DNA of 47,487 bases from Paenibacillus sp. VTT E-133291 (GTDB lineage Bacteria > Bacillota > Bacilli > Paenibacillales > Paenibacillaceae), in assembly GCF_002264395.1 (NCBI RefSeq), contig NZ_NFVA01000055.1, forward strand, positions 1 to 47,487, written 5' to 3'. Positions 40,338 to 47,487 of the stretch are shown in pieces; positions within the stretch are counted from its first letter, which is position 1; every line of letters starts with the position of its first letter. The position numbers and the translations under genes are program-made. A model generated the notes under the pieces. That model was not told where the DNA came from, did not search any database, and worked only from the letters and a program-made list of their open reading frames with translations.

Positions 40338-43300
40338 ATGCCAAAGAACGATAAGCTTAAAAAAATACTAGTGATCGGTTCCGGACCGATCGTCATCGGT
40401 CAAGCAGCGGAGTTTGACTACGCAGGAACTCAGGCTTGCCAAGCCCTTAAAGAAGAAGGCGTGGAAGTCGTACTGATTAACAGCAATCCAGCAACAATTA
40501 TGACTGATACAAATATTGCTGATAAAGTGTACATCGAGCCTATTACGCTTGAATTCGTAACTGCGATTATTCGCCAAGAGCGTCCCGATGGATTGCTTCC
40601 AACGCTAGGTGGCCAAACCGGCCTAAATATGGCTGTAGAATTGGCTCGTGCAGGTGTACTTGAGCAAGAGAATGTTAAGCTTCTCGGTACACAGCTTGAT
40701 TCCATTGAGAAAGCAGAGGATCGCGATTTGTTCCGTGACCTAATGCGTGAATTGGAACAACCTGTACCGGATAGCACCATTATCACTACTGTAGATGAAG
40801 CAATGAATTTCGCTGAAGAGATTGGTTTTCCTCTGATTGTACGTCCAGCTTATACACTTGGCGGCACAGGCGGCGGGATCTGCGATAACGCAGAAGAACT
40901 GCGTGAAACCGTCAAAGCAGGTATTCGTTATAGCCCGATCGGACAATGTCTAGTGGAGAAAAGTATTGCCGGCATGAAGGAAGTTGAATACGAGGTTATG
41001 CGGGATGCTAATGACAACTGTATCGTTGTCTGCAATATGGAAAACTTTGATCCTGTAGGCGTACATACAGGTGACAGTATTGTTGTGGCACCTAGCCAAA
41101 CGCTGTCAGATCGCGAATACCAAATGCTGCGTACAGCTTCGCTCAAAATCATTCGGGCCCTGAATATTGAGGGTGGATGTAACGTACAATTCGCACTTGA
41201 TCCACAAAGTTATCAGTACTATGTAATCGAAGTAAACCCGCGTGTCAGCCGTTCCTCGGCTTTGGCTTCCAAAGCAACTGGATATCCAATTGCCAAAATG
41301 GCTGCTAAAATCGCAATGGGCTACACGCTGGATGAAATCGTCAATCCGGTTACCGGACAGACTTATGCATGCTTCGAACCTACACTTGACTATATCGTAA
41401 GTAAAATTCCACGTTGGCCTTTCGATAAGTTCATTCATGCGAACCGTAAGCTTGGTACGCAGATGAAGGCAACTGGTGAAGTAATGGCAATCGGCCGTAC
41501 TTTTGAAGAGTCCATTCATAAAGCAATTCGTTCCTTGGAGATTGGTGTTCATCGTTTCCGTCTGCCAGGTGCAGAAGCATTGGAAGAGAATGTGCTGCGT
41601 GAACGTCTTGCGAAGCCTGATGACGAGCGTCTGTTCCTGGTTGCTGAAGCTTTCCGTCGTGGCTATGAGCTGCAAGAAATTCAGGATATTACGAACGTGG
41701 ACTGGTGGTTCCTCTCCAAAATTGAAGGTTTGATTAACTTTGAAGATGTGATTCGCGGAGAAGAAACCTTGTCAGCGGAAACGCTATACCAAGCGAAACG
41801 CAAAGGCTTTACAGACCGTGCGATTGCTGAGATTCGTGCAGAAGGACAAGCGGACGGCAAGTATACTAAAGAAGCAGATGTGCGCGCGCTACGTTTGGAG
41901 CAAGGATTAACACCTGTGTTCAAGATGGTAGATACCTGTGCGGCTGAGTTTGAAGCTTCTACACCTTACTATTACTCGACTTATGAGACTGAGAATGAGG
42001 TCATTCATTCTGATAAGCAAAAAGTTATCGTGCTGGGATCTGGTCCAATTCGGATCGGTCAGGGAATTGAGTTCGATTATTCCACAGTGCATGCGGTATG
42101 GGCGATTCAAAAGGCTGGATACGAAGCGGTTATCATCAATAATAACCCTGAGACTGTATCTACAGACTTCAATACTTCGGACCGGTTGTATTTTGAACCT
42201 CTATTCTTTGAAGATGTTATGAACGTAATCGCACAAGAGAATCCGATTGGGGTTATCGTTCAATTCGGTGGTCAGACCGCGATTAACCTTGCGGCACCCC
42301 TAAGTGCTGCTGGTGTGAAGATTCTCGGAACTAGCCTCGATAGCATTGATGAAGCTGAGAACCGTAAGAAATTCGAAGCTTTGCTGGGTCGTCTTGATAT
42401 CGCTCAACCAAAAGGTAAGACAGTTACCGATGTGGATCAAGCCGTAGAAACCGCACAATCCCTTGGATATCCGGTACTGGTTCGTCCTTCCTATGTACTA
42501 GGCGGACGCGCAATGGAAATTGTATATAACGATACTGAACTGCTTAGCTACATGGTAGAAGCGGTTAAAGTGAATCCAGAGCATCCGGTATTGATTGACC
42601 GTTACATGTTAGGTAAAGAGGTTGAGGTAGATGCGATTTGTGACGGTGAGACGGTAGTTATTCCGGGCATCATGGAGCATGTTGAGCGCGCAGGTGTTCA
42701 CTCCGGTGACTCTATCGCTGTATATCCTCCGCAATATCTGGATGAAGGTCTAAAAGCAAAAATCGCTGAAATCACTATCAAGATCGCTAAGGAACTGAAG
42801 ACGATTGGACTGGTCAACATCCAGTTTGTTATCTATCAGAACGAAGTATACGTAATCGAAGTAAATCCACGCTCCTCGCGTACAGTTCCTTTCCTGAGTA
42901 AAGTGACTGGAATTCCAATGGCGCATTTGGCAACCAAAATCATTCTCGGCAGCAAGCTGAAGGATGACGGTTATACAGAAGGTTTGTGGCCGGAAAGCGA
43001 TTATGTATCGGTTAAAGTACCAGTGTTCTCTTTTGCCAAACTGCGCAGAGTAGAACCTACGCTTGGACCTGAAATGAAATCAACTGGTGAAGTTATGGGC
43101 CGTGATAAATTGTACGCAAAAGCTTTATACAAAGGTCTGGTAGGAGCAGGAATGAAAATTCCAGCTACAGGCGCTATCATTGTTACGGTGGCAGATAAAG
43201 ATAAAGCAGAAGCTGTAGAACTTATGAAGGGCTTCCATTCCATGGGTTACAAAATCATTGCTACTGGAGGCACGGCACAAGCACTTGAAGATGCAGGCCT

Positions 43301-43565
43301 TAACGTAATGAATGTGAATAAGCTGGATGAAGGTGCGCCAAACATTCTCGACTTGATTCGTGGTGGGCAAGCAAACTTCGTCTTTAATACCCTGACTAAA
43401 GGTAAAACGCCAGAACGTGACGGATTCCGTATCCGCCGCGAAGCGGTTGAGAATGGCGTCGTATGTATGACTTCACTGGATACAGTGGCGGCACTTCTCA
43501 GAATGCTGCAGACGATTAACTTCTCGTCACAGTCCATGCCTGCTTTTGTAGGACAATTGAACTAA
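40338..43565 (+). CDS. carB: Carbamoyl phosphate synthase, large subunit
   Basis: Makes carbamoyl phosphate from bicarbonate, ATP and ammonia. The 1075-residue protein has two homologous ATP-grasp halves. The first opens KKILVIGSGPIVIGQAAEFD, with ATP-grasp motif RPAYTLGGTGGG. The second opens KVIVLGSGPIRIGQGIEFD near residue 555, with motif RPSYVLGGRAMEIV. A C-terminal MGS-like regulatory domain (about 935-1070) contains GYKIIATGGTAQALEDAG, where UMP or similar effectors bind. It is full length with no frameshift seen. Confidence 0.97.
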   Translation: MPKNDKLKKILVIGSGPIVIGQAAEFDYAGTQACQALKEEGVEVVLINSNPATIMTDTNIADKVYIEPITLEFVTAIIRQERPDGLLPTLGGQTGLNMAVELARAGVLEQENVKLLGTQLDSIEKAEDRDLFRDLMRELEQPVPDSTIITTVDEAMNFAEEIGFPLIVRPAYTLGGTGGGICDNAEELRETVKAGIRYSPIGQCLVEKSIAGMKEVEYEVMRDANDNCIVVCNMENFDPVGVHTGDSIVVAPSQTLSDREYQMLRTASLKIIRALNIEGGCNVQFALDPQSYQYYVIEVNPRVSRSSALASKATGYPIAKMAAKIAMGYTLDEIVNPVTGQTYACFEPTLDYIVSKIPRWPFDKFIHANRKLGTQMKATGEVMAIGRTFEESIHKAIRSLEIGVHRFRLPGAEALEENVLRERLAKPDDERLFLVAEAFRRGYELQEIQDITNVDWWFLSKIEGLINFEDVIRGEETLSAETLYQAKRKGFTDRAIAEIRAEGQADGKYTKEADVRALRLEQGLTPVFKMVDTCAAEFEASTPYYYSTYETENEVIHSDKQKVIVLGSGPIRIGQGIEFDYSTVHAVWAIQKAGYEAVIINNNPETVSTDFNTSDRLYFEPLFFEDVMNVIAQENPIGVIVQFGGQTAINLAAPLSAAGVKILGTSLDSIDEAENRKKFEALLGRLDIAQPKGKTVTDVDQAVETAQSLGYPVLVRPSYVLGGRAMEIVYNDTELLSYMVEAVKVNPEHPVLIDRYMLGKEVEVDAICDGETVVIPGIMEHVERAGVHSGDSIAVYPPQYLDEGLKAKIAEITIKIAKELKTIGLVNIQFVIYQNEVYVIEVNPRSSRTVPFLSKVTGIPMAHLATKIILGSKLKDDGYTEGLWPESDYVSVKVPVFSFAKLRRVEPTLGPEMKSTGEVMGRDKLYAKALYKGLVGAGMKIPATGAIIVTVADKDKAEAVELMKGFHSMGYKIIATGGTAQALEDAGLNVMNVNKLDEGAPNILDLIRGGQANFVFNTLTKGKTPERDGFRIRREAVENGVVCMTSLDTVAALLRMLQTINFSSQSMPAFVGQLN

Positions 43566-43577
43566 TCTCATAAAGAT

Positions 43578-43618
43578 GCATAGGGCGGTTTGCGTTTACG
43601 CAGACCGTTCCGCTATGC
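43578..43618 (+). other. Hairpin between carB and pyrF without a T run
   Basis: GCATAGGGCGGTTTGCG pairs with CGCAGACCGTTCCGCTATGC around TTTA. No U-rich tail follows (CTAGGGTCAAAT), so it is not a standard terminator. It may be an mRNA processing or stabilising element inside the operon. The position is where pyrK and pyrD are found in B. subtilis. Confidence 0.65.
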
Positions 43619-43675
43619 CTAGGGTCAAATAAATAAACAGTGTGGATGTAGTCTGCACTGGATAGGAGCATGGTT

Positions 43676-44422
43676 ATGGGAGTTGAAGAAGTAGAGTGGA
43701 AAGCAATGGCGAATCGTCTGATGATCGCTTTGGATTATCCTGATGTGACTGGAGCAAGAGCCTTAATCGATAAGCTGGAAGGAATTCCTTGCTACATGAA
43801 GGTAGGTATGCAGCTGTTCTATGCGGCAGGACCAGACTTTATTCAAGAGCTGAAATCTCGTGGCTACTCTGTGTTCGTTGACGTGAAGATGCATGATATC
43901 CCTAACACGGTAAAAGGTGGCGCTCAAAGTCTTACGAATCTTGGCGCTGATATGTTTAACGTACATGCGGCAGGGGGAACAGCTATGATGGCGGCAGCGC
44001 GCGAAGGAGCGGCTTCAGCAGTTAGTACTAATGCAGCCCTGAAGATGCCTTTGATTATTGCAGTTACCCAGCTAACCAGTACGAGTCAAGAAGTGATGAA
44101 TAACGAAATTGGGATCGCTGGAGAGGTAGCAGCTACTGTGGTAAGATACGCCAAGCTGGCTGCCGATGCGGGTCTAGATGGCGTAGTAGCATCGCCACAA
44201 GAGTCTGCAGCTATCGCAGAAGCTTGCGGCCCGGCATTTTGCACGGTTACACCGGGTATCCGGCCAGCAGGTGCTTCCTTGGACGATCAGTCCCGGGTTA
44301 TGACACCTGGAAAAGCCATTCGTCAGGGTAGTCACTACCTTGTAGTAGGACGGCCGATTACAGCTTCACCAGATCCACGTCAAGCAGCACTAAACATTAT
44401 TGAGGAGATGACCCTAGCATGA
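43676..44422 (+). CDS. pyrF: Orotidine 5'-phosphate decarboxylase
   Basis: Converts OMP to UMP, the last step of the pathway. It is 248 residues with LMIALDYPDVTGA, the catalytic DVKMHDIPNTV, and the C-terminal VTPGIRPAG and YLVVGRPITASPDP motifs of a TIM-barrel OMP decarboxylase. ATG 43676 is about 7 nt after ATAGGAG; ATG 43670 is too close to that site. The stop overlaps the pyrE start by 4 bp. Confidence 0.96.
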   Translation: MGVEEVEWKAMANRLMIALDYPDVTGARALIDKLEGIPCYMKVGMQLFYAAGPDFIQELKSRGYSVFVDVKMHDIPNTVKGGAQSLTNLGADMFNVHAAGGTAMMAAAREGAASAVSTNAALKMPLIIAVTQLTSTSQEVMNNEIGIAGEVAATVVRYAKLAADAGLDGVVASPQESAAIAEACGPAFCTVTPGIRPAGASLDDQSRVMTPGKAIRQGSHYLVVGRPITASPDPRQAALNIIEEMTLA

Positions 44423-45057
44423 GCTCATTAAATAGAAGTGAACAAGTAGCAAGTTATCTGCTGGAGATTGGAGCAGTAGCACTGCGTCCCCAGGAGCCTT
44501 TTACATGGACCTCTGGTATCAAATCGCCGATCTATTGCGACAACCGTCTGACTATGGCTTACCCGGAAGTTCGTAACTATATCGCAGATGCTTTCGCCCA
44601 GCTTATTAAGAGCGAGTATCCGGACGCTGAAGTGATTGCAGGTACAGCAACCGCGGGTATTCCACACGCGGCTTGGGTAGCAGATAAGCTCAATCTGCCT
44701 ATGGCTTATATCCGTGATAAAGCTAAAGGCCACGGCAAGCAGAATCAGATTGAAGGTCTGATTAAGCCGGGACAAAAGGTTGTTGTTATTGAAGATTTGA
44801 TCTCCACAGGTGGAAGCTCCATCAAAGCGGCTCAGGCCGTGCAAGAAGCTGGCGCAGAAGTGCTGGCTGTACTCGCAATCTTCAGCTATGAGCTGGACCG
44901 TGCAGTGAATGCTTTTGCTGCAGCTGAAATGCCATTACAAAGCTTGTCCAACTACAGCACATTGATTGATGTGGCTCTTGCACAAGGCAAAATTGAATTG
45001 ACGGACGTAGAAGCACTGAAGTCTTGGAGAAAAGATCCGTCATCATTTGGTGTTTAA
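44419..45057 (+). CDS. pyrE: Orotate phosphoribosyltransferase
   Basis: Joins orotate and PRPP to make OMP. The 212-residue protein has an FTWTSGIKSPIYCDNRL N-terminal motif, GTATAGIPHAAWVADKL, the flexible catalytic loop RDKAKGHGKQNQIEG and the PRPP site VVVIEDLISTGGSSI. The start ATGA overlaps the pyrF stop. It is the last gene of the pyr operon and is followed by a terminator. Confidence 0.96.
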   Translation: MSSLNRSEQVASYLLEIGAVALRPQEPFTWTSGIKSPIYCDNRLTMAYPEVRNYIADAFAQLIKSEYPDAEVIAGTATAGIPHAAWVADKLNLPMAYIRDKAKGHGKQNQIEGLIKPGQKVVVIEDLISTGGSSIKAAQAVQEAGAEVLAVLAIFSYELDRAVNAFAAAEMPLQSLSNYSTLIDVALAQGKIELTDVEALKSWRKDPSSFGV

Positions 45058-45085
45058 GCTTAAATAAATGAGCCTGGTTTGGGCG

Positions 45086-45118
45086 AGCCTCTCACTTTTC
45101 AGTGAGGGGCTTTTATTT
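45086..45118 (+). terminator. Terminator of the pyr operon
   Basis: GCCTCTCACT (45087-45096) pairs with AGTGAGGGGC (45101-45110; one G-T wobble) around TTTTC, followed by TTTTATTTC. Confidence 0.9.
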
Positions 45119-45123
45119 CTTTA

Positions 45124-45373
45124 TTGCATAGAGTGGGATTAAAAAGAGAGACACAACATACTCAACTGCCATCCAAGACACGAATAGTTGTATTTCGTAC
45201 ATTTAAACTAACTTTTCTTAGAGGAATTGGCACTATAGTTGCACTTTGTGCAATTATAATCAGCCTAGTATCCGCCGAAACCTTCTAGTAACGGTTTTTA
45301 ACTGTACAGAGTGCAATTAAAAAGAGAAATAAAATAAACTTGGCTCTAATAGCTGCAGAAAGTGCAATTATCC
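45124..45373 (+). repeat. TTGCA..TGCAA palindrome array, five units with alternating spacing
   Basis: Units start at 45124 (TTGCATAGAGTGGGATTA), 45188 (TTGTATTTCGTACATTTA), 45239 (TTGCACTTTGTGCAATTA), 45302 (CTGTACAGAGTGCAATTA) and 45353 (CTGCAGAAAGTGCAATTA). The start-to-start distances are 64, 51, 63 and 51 bp, so the array has a higher-order period of about 114-115 bp. The first and fourth units also share AAAAGAGA after the core. No coding frame. The rest of the 45374-45613 gap shows no clear feature beyond an ATGGAT/ATCCAT inverted repeat at 45556-45572. Confidence 0.75.
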
Positions 45374-45613
45374 AGTCGTAAAGGGTAGGAATGTTCGCTC
45401 ATAGGAAAGGTAGTAAGGAGTGGTAAAGTTGAGATAAGTATCTGCAAAAGCTCCTAGTAACATTTTTATGAGAATAATATGAAGAAATCGTAGTATAACT
45501 TTAAACGTCCTGTAACTTCCCTTCTTGATTAAAGCATTATACTGTTACTAGAAATATGGATTATTTATCCATTCGATGTAGAAGAATCAAGTATTTTATG
45601 GGAGGAAATAATA

Positions 45614-47101
45614 ATGAATCATATAAACAACAATAAACGGCTGTGGCGCCGCTGGTTATGTTTTGGGGTATGCGCTGCGCTGATACTACCACTAATCTCT
45701 GATGGGTGGAATACGGCTTGGGCTGAGCCTTCTAAGTCTTCAGTGGAGCAGCGTGTATTGCGTATTGGGAGTCTATGGTCTGGGGAGGACGATACGTTTT
45801 TTCGTCAGCAGTTTACGGATATGTATGAGTTGCAGCATCCAGAAATCAAATTGGAGATTATTCCGGCTATAGATACGAATGACCTTCGATACAATAACAG
45901 CTCCTCAGACGTAAGCTCTGACAATTTGGAAAATATCCGAGCGATTATGGGCGGGGATAAGCCTGTTGATGTGATCGTCGGTGATAGCGCATTAGTGAAG
46001 AGTTTGGTGGATCATAATCTTCTCCAATCGCTGGAGCCGCTTATAGCGCGTGATCAGTATGATTTAAGCAATATGGCGCCTACAATGCTGAATGGAGTTC
46101 GTGAGCTGGGTAGAGGAAGTCTTTTTGCGTTGGCGCCGATCTTCTCGTCTAGTGCACTTTTTTATAACAAGGGAATCTTTGATGCTGCTGGTGTGGGCTA
46201 TCCAACGGACAAGATGACTTGGAATGAATTGTTTACGCTGGCAGATAAGGTTACGAAGAAGTCATCTAATAAAGAAACTCGGATATACGGGTTCTCGATG
46301 AACCGTTACTTAAGTGATCCATTTTGGGATATGCAGAGCTATGTCGCACCGTTGGAACTTACGATGTACGATAATAAGGGTCAGCACATGACTGTAAATA
46401 CTACACAGTGGAATCAGGCTTGGACTACTTACAGCCAGTTGGTTAAGAAACAAATTGTACCTGAGTTCAATGGGTTGGATTTTGCAGGAACAGAAGGGAA
46501 TGCCTACAGTCCAATCCAAGGCGATCTGTTCCTCACAGGAAAAGCAGCAATGGTCATGGGAGAATATGGTTATCTCAATGAACTGGCGGGAGTGGCCCGT
46601 AATGCTGCTAAGATCAAAAATTACAGTCCCATCAATTGGGGCGTGGTTACTGTACCTACCTTTCTGGAAAAACCGGATGTTGCCATAGGAACATGGCTTG
46701 GTAATATGATGGCTATTAATTCTATGGCTACTAATAAGGAAGATGCTTGGGATTTGATTAAGTTCGTCAACAGTAATGAGGTTGCGAAAATTAAAGCCCA
46801 TAACAAGAGTGAACTGACTTCCCGTAAGGATTATATTACCACTCAAACCCCTTCTGCAAATTTGGAAGCTTTTTATACGCTTAAGCCTTTACCTGCAACG
46901 GATCCTTTATTGATCAGTTTACAGATGCAGAAGCCTGGGATTAGCCGGATTAGCGATGTTGGACGTCAATTATTCATTGAAGTTTATCAGGGGAAGAAAA
47001 CCGTCGAGAATGCACTCAAAGCTTGGGAGAAGCATGGGAATACCATGCTGGATACACTTGGAAAGGATCCGACGGTCTATTTCGACTCGCTCGGTGATTG
47101 A
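45614..47101 (+). CDS. Extracellular solute-binding protein (ABC-transporter type)
   Basis: A 495-residue secreted protein resembling sugar-type family 1 solute-binding proteins. Features are VLRIGSLWSGEDDTFFRQQF near the mature start, GDKPVDVIVGDSALVKSL, LFYNKGIFDAAGVGYPTDKMTWNE, and a C-terminal helical region with MMAINSMATNKEDAWDLIKF. The signal peptide has a basic start (KRLWRRW), a hydrophobic core and AWA at 35-37, a type I cleavage site. No lipobox cysteine is present, unusual for a Gram-positive binding protein. No permease or ATPase gene is in view, so the substrate is unknown. GGGAGGAAA precedes the ATG. Confidence 0.85.
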   Translation: MNHINNNKRLWRRWLCFGVCAALILPLISDGWNTAWAEPSKSSVEQRVLRIGSLWSGEDDTFFRQQFTDMYELQHPEIKLEIIPAIDTNDLRYNNSSSDVSSDNLENIRAIMGGDKPVDVIVGDSALVKSLVDHNLLQSLEPLIARDQYDLSNMAPTMLNGVRELGRGSLFALAPIFSSSALFYNKGIFDAAGVGYPTDKMTWNELFTLADKVTKKSSNKETRIYGFSMNRYLSDPFWDMQSYVAPLELTMYDNKGQHMTVNTTQWNQAWTTYSQLVKKQIVPEFNGLDFAGTEGNAYSPIQGDLFLTGKAAMVMGEYGYLNELAGVARNAAKIKNYSPINWGVVTVPTFLEKPDVAIGTWLGNMMAINSMATNKEDAWDLIKFVNSNEVAKIKAHNKSELTSRKDYITTQTPSANLEAFYTLKPLPATDPLLISLQMQKPGISRISDVGRQLFIEVYQGKKTVENALKAWEKHGNTMLDTLGKDPTVYFDSLGD

Positions 47102-47118
47102 CTATGGAATATGCCCTT

Positions 47119-47146
47119 AGCCACCAGTTTTCTGGTGGCTTATTTT
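47119..47146 (+). terminator. Terminator after the solute-binding protein gene
   Basis: AGCCACCAG (47119-47127) pairs perfectly with CTGGTGGCT (47132-47140) around TTTT, followed by TATTTTG. Confidence 0.88.
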
Positions 47147-47213
47147 GTGGAACTTGGGCATGATAAGTTCAGAGCGGTGTATCATAAATTTGCGAAAAGG
47201 AGAAGAGGGCATC

Positions 47214-47378
47214 ATGAATTGGATATACTTCGCGAAACTGTTCAGGACCAGATTTCAAGCAGGTTGTTTGGCTAAAAGATTGGAACAAGATGGCTGGATT
47301 TACGGTTATCATGACCCACGTTTTGTAGAAATTTATCGTTCCCGTAAGGGAAGATACGGAGTTAGATTTCTGCCTTGA
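47214..47378 (+). CDS. Small hypothetical protein (54 residues)
   Basis: The frame starts at ATG 47214 after AAAAGGAGAAGAGGG, a strong ribosome binding site. It encodes a basic, tyrosine- and arginine-rich protein: MNWIYFAKLFRTRF, then CLAKRLEQDGWIYGYHDP and YRSRKGRYGVRFLP. I do not recognise a named family; the alternation of aromatic and basic residues suggests a compact folded domain. A longer in-frame reading from 47145 begins inside the terminator region and is not supported. It lies between a terminator and a tRNA promoter, so it is probably its own unit. Confidence 0.65.
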   Translation: MNWIYFAKLFRTRFQAGCLAKRLEQDGWIYGYHDPRFVEIYRSRKGRYGVRFLP

Positions 47379-47398
47379 GAACTTTTATAAATTCTTCC

Positions 47399-47428
47399 TT
47401 GACGTAGACCCAATTTGTACTGTATATT
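47399..47428 (+). promoter_or_regulatory. Promoter for the tRNA at the window edge
   Basis: TTGACG (47399-47404) and TATATT (47423-47428) are 18 bp apart, about 33 bp before the tRNA 5' end. Confidence 0.6.
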
Positions 47429-47460
47429 ATTTATTGTCGCTGTTTGAATATTTTTTCTGA

Positions 47461-47487
47461 CGCGGGGTGGAGCAGCCCGGTAGCTCG
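47461..47487 (+). tRNA. Initiator tRNA-fMet, 5' part only
   Basis: CGCGGGGTGGAGCAGCCCGG followed by TAGCTCG matches the 5' acceptor strand and D arm of bacterial initiator tRNA. It starts with C at position 1, which is mismatched in initiator tRNAs, and carries the GAGCAG...GGTAGCTC D-arm. The window ends before the anticodon, so identity rests on the 5' third only. Confidence 0.8.

Noticed and set aside
45124..45373. CRISPR array
   Set aside because: Units are diverged palindromes with variable sequence and alternating spacing; CRISPR repeats would be near identical, and no cas genes are present.

Overview
The window is chromosomal DNA from a spore-forming Gram-positive bacterium, most likely Paenibacillus. 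The evidence is the combined division and cell-wall (dcw) cluster carrying spoVD and spoVE, followed by spoIIGA-sigE-sigG, the ylm/sepF/divIVA block, a T-box-controlled ileS, and a PyrR-regulated pyr operon. Base composition is moderate, with frequent TTG/GTG starts and strong GGAGG ribosome binding sites. Almost everything reads on the + strand; only yteA and one doubtful small frame are on the minus strand. No transposase, prophage or CRISPR array is visible.

Layout. 1-276: end of an upstream unit (repeat hairpin and terminator), then the mraZ promoter with an array of MraZ boxes. 277-14031: mraZ, rsmH, ftsL, pbpB, spoVD, murE, murF, mraY, murD, spoVE, murG, a nearly gap-free operon making the lipid II precursor and the septal and spore transpeptidases. 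14032-19247: a spacer with a repeat, then murA, divIB, ftsA and ftsZ. 19513-22144: spoIIGA, sigE, sigG (mother-cell and forespore sporulation control). 22309-26595: ylmC, pgeF (ylmD), ylmE, sepF, ylmG, ylmH, divIVA. 26596-30599: palindromic repeats, an isoleucine T-box, an unexplained GC-rich segment and a type 2 (eukaryote-like) ileS. 30794-34094: a DUF5665-like membrane protein, yteA (minus strand), lspA and an RluD-family pseudouridine synthase. 34301-35554: a probable LL-diaminopimelate aminotransferase, an enzyme that would feed the meso-DAP used by MurE. 35912-45057: pyr attenuator, pyrR, pyrB, pyrC, carA, carB, pyrF, pyrE. 45058-47487: a repeat-rich spacer, a solute-binding protein, a 54-residue small protein, and the first 27 bases of an initiator tRNA cut by the window edge.

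The genes themselves are ordinary housekeeping and sporulation functions. The parts that known features do not explain lie between genes. There is a dispersed double-hairpin repeat (1-75, 14172-14275, inverted short form at 30640-30699). There is an AGAGGGA/TCCCTCT palindrome family (26669-26760 and 35663-35845). There is a TTGCA..TGCAA palindrome family with alternating 64/51-bp spacing (45124-45373). A structured GC-rich block lies between the ileS T-box terminator and the ileS start, and a possible translationally coupled peptide precedes ftsA. I did not see a convincing new multi-gene system; the repeat families and the ileS leader insertion are the best candidates for undescribed biology.

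All coordinates and motifs were read by eye. Family assignments rest on recognising motifs and gene order, not on database searches.
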